NCBI GenBank assembly: GCA_029986195.1
Contig: DALTYF010000070.1
Coordinates: 1 to 5,730 of the forward strand
Length of the DNA stretch: 5,730 nt
Reading direction: 5' to 3'
DNA from: Methanocorpusculum sp.
GTDB taxonomy: Archaea > Halobacteriota > Methanomicrobia > Methanomicrobiales > Methanocorpusculaceae
Shown here in pieces: positions 5,681 to 5,730 of the stretch. Numbering within the stretch: the first letter of the stretch is position 1; each line of letters opens with the position of its first letter. Both the position numbers and the translations under genes were made by a program. The notes beneath the pieces were generated by a model. It was not told the origin of the DNA and searched no databases. It saw nothing but the letters and a program-made list of their open reading frames with translations.

Positions 5681-5687
5681 ATTTAAA
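5681..5687 (-). promoter_or_regulatory. Probable TATA box upstream of the C11 peptidase
   Basis: Read on the - strand, AAACGAATTTAAATGC has a TTTAAAT core with an A-rich candidate TFB element just upstream. It is the clearest archaeal TATA-like motif in the 231 nt before the peptidase start. Transcription would begin near 5653-5660, some 155 nt before the ATG at 5499. Because TTTAAA is a palindrome, the same element could also serve a gene running to the right beyond the window edge. This is inferred from sequence only. Confidence 0.4.
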
Positions 5688-5730
5688 TTCGTTTATTGAC
5701 TACGAATGGTTGTCATTGATCGAATTTCAG

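Noticed and set aside
5706..5730. Start of a rightward gene (ATG at 5706 reading MVVIDRIS) driven by the palindromic TTTAAA
   Set aside because: Only eight codons are visible before the window ends, so neither coding nor family can be judged.

Overview
The window looks like a piece of a methanogenic archaeon's chromosome, most probably from the order Methanomicrobiales; a Methanocorpusculum-like genome would fit the moderate GC content and protein style, but the genus is a guess. The archaeal assignment rests on eukaryote-type ribosomal proteins (S19e, L39e, L31e, L18a/LX), aIF6, a PDCD5-family DNA-binding protein and prefoldin alpha. Shine-Dalgarno sites of the GGTGA/GAGG type and AT-rich TATA-like boxes agree.

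Left part (about 100-3345, + strand): one tightly packed information-processing operon. The order is rps19e, PDCD5-family protein, PP-loop ATPase (COG2117 type), rpl39e, rpl31e, eif6 (aIF6), LX/rpl18a and pfdA. Gaps run from 33 nt down to 0 nt, with two overlaps (4 nt and 11 nt), and several Shine-Dalgarno sites lie inside the upstream gene, so translational coupling is likely. A TATA-like element near 100-108 and a GNRA-capped hairpin at 176-191 precede the first gene. The genes join ribosome assembly (S19e, L39e, L31e, LX), control of 50S subunit joining (aIF6) and folding of new proteins (prefoldin).

Middle (3346-3387): a T-rich tract and a perfect 8-bp inverted repeat lie between two convergent transcription units and probably end both.

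Right part (3388-5499, - strand): a secreted, membrane-anchored clostripain-type (C11) cysteine peptidase gene, broken twice. It has a signal peptide, a His161/Cys202 catalytic pair and a C-terminal transmembrane anchor. Removing one 70-bp insertion unit and restoring one base gives a clean frame of about 680 codons. The first lesion is the most striking feature of the window. A 37-bp stretch of the gene is duplicated exactly (4788-4824 and 4858-4894), and 33 bp of unrelated sequence (4825-4857) sits between the copies. A 37-33-37 repeat-spacer-repeat is what one stray Cas1-Cas2 spacer integration outside a CRISPR array would leave, so I propose a 'neo-CRISPR' scar inside a protein-coding gene. 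The second lesion is a one-base frameshift near 3748-3752.

Far right (5500-5730): a likely TATA box at 5681-5687 (- strand) followed by a roughly 155-nt leader containing a 60-nt stretch of about 78% GC. The leader could be a structured RNA or carry a 45-codon small ORF. No CRISPR array, cas gene, tRNA, rRNA or insertion sequence is visible.
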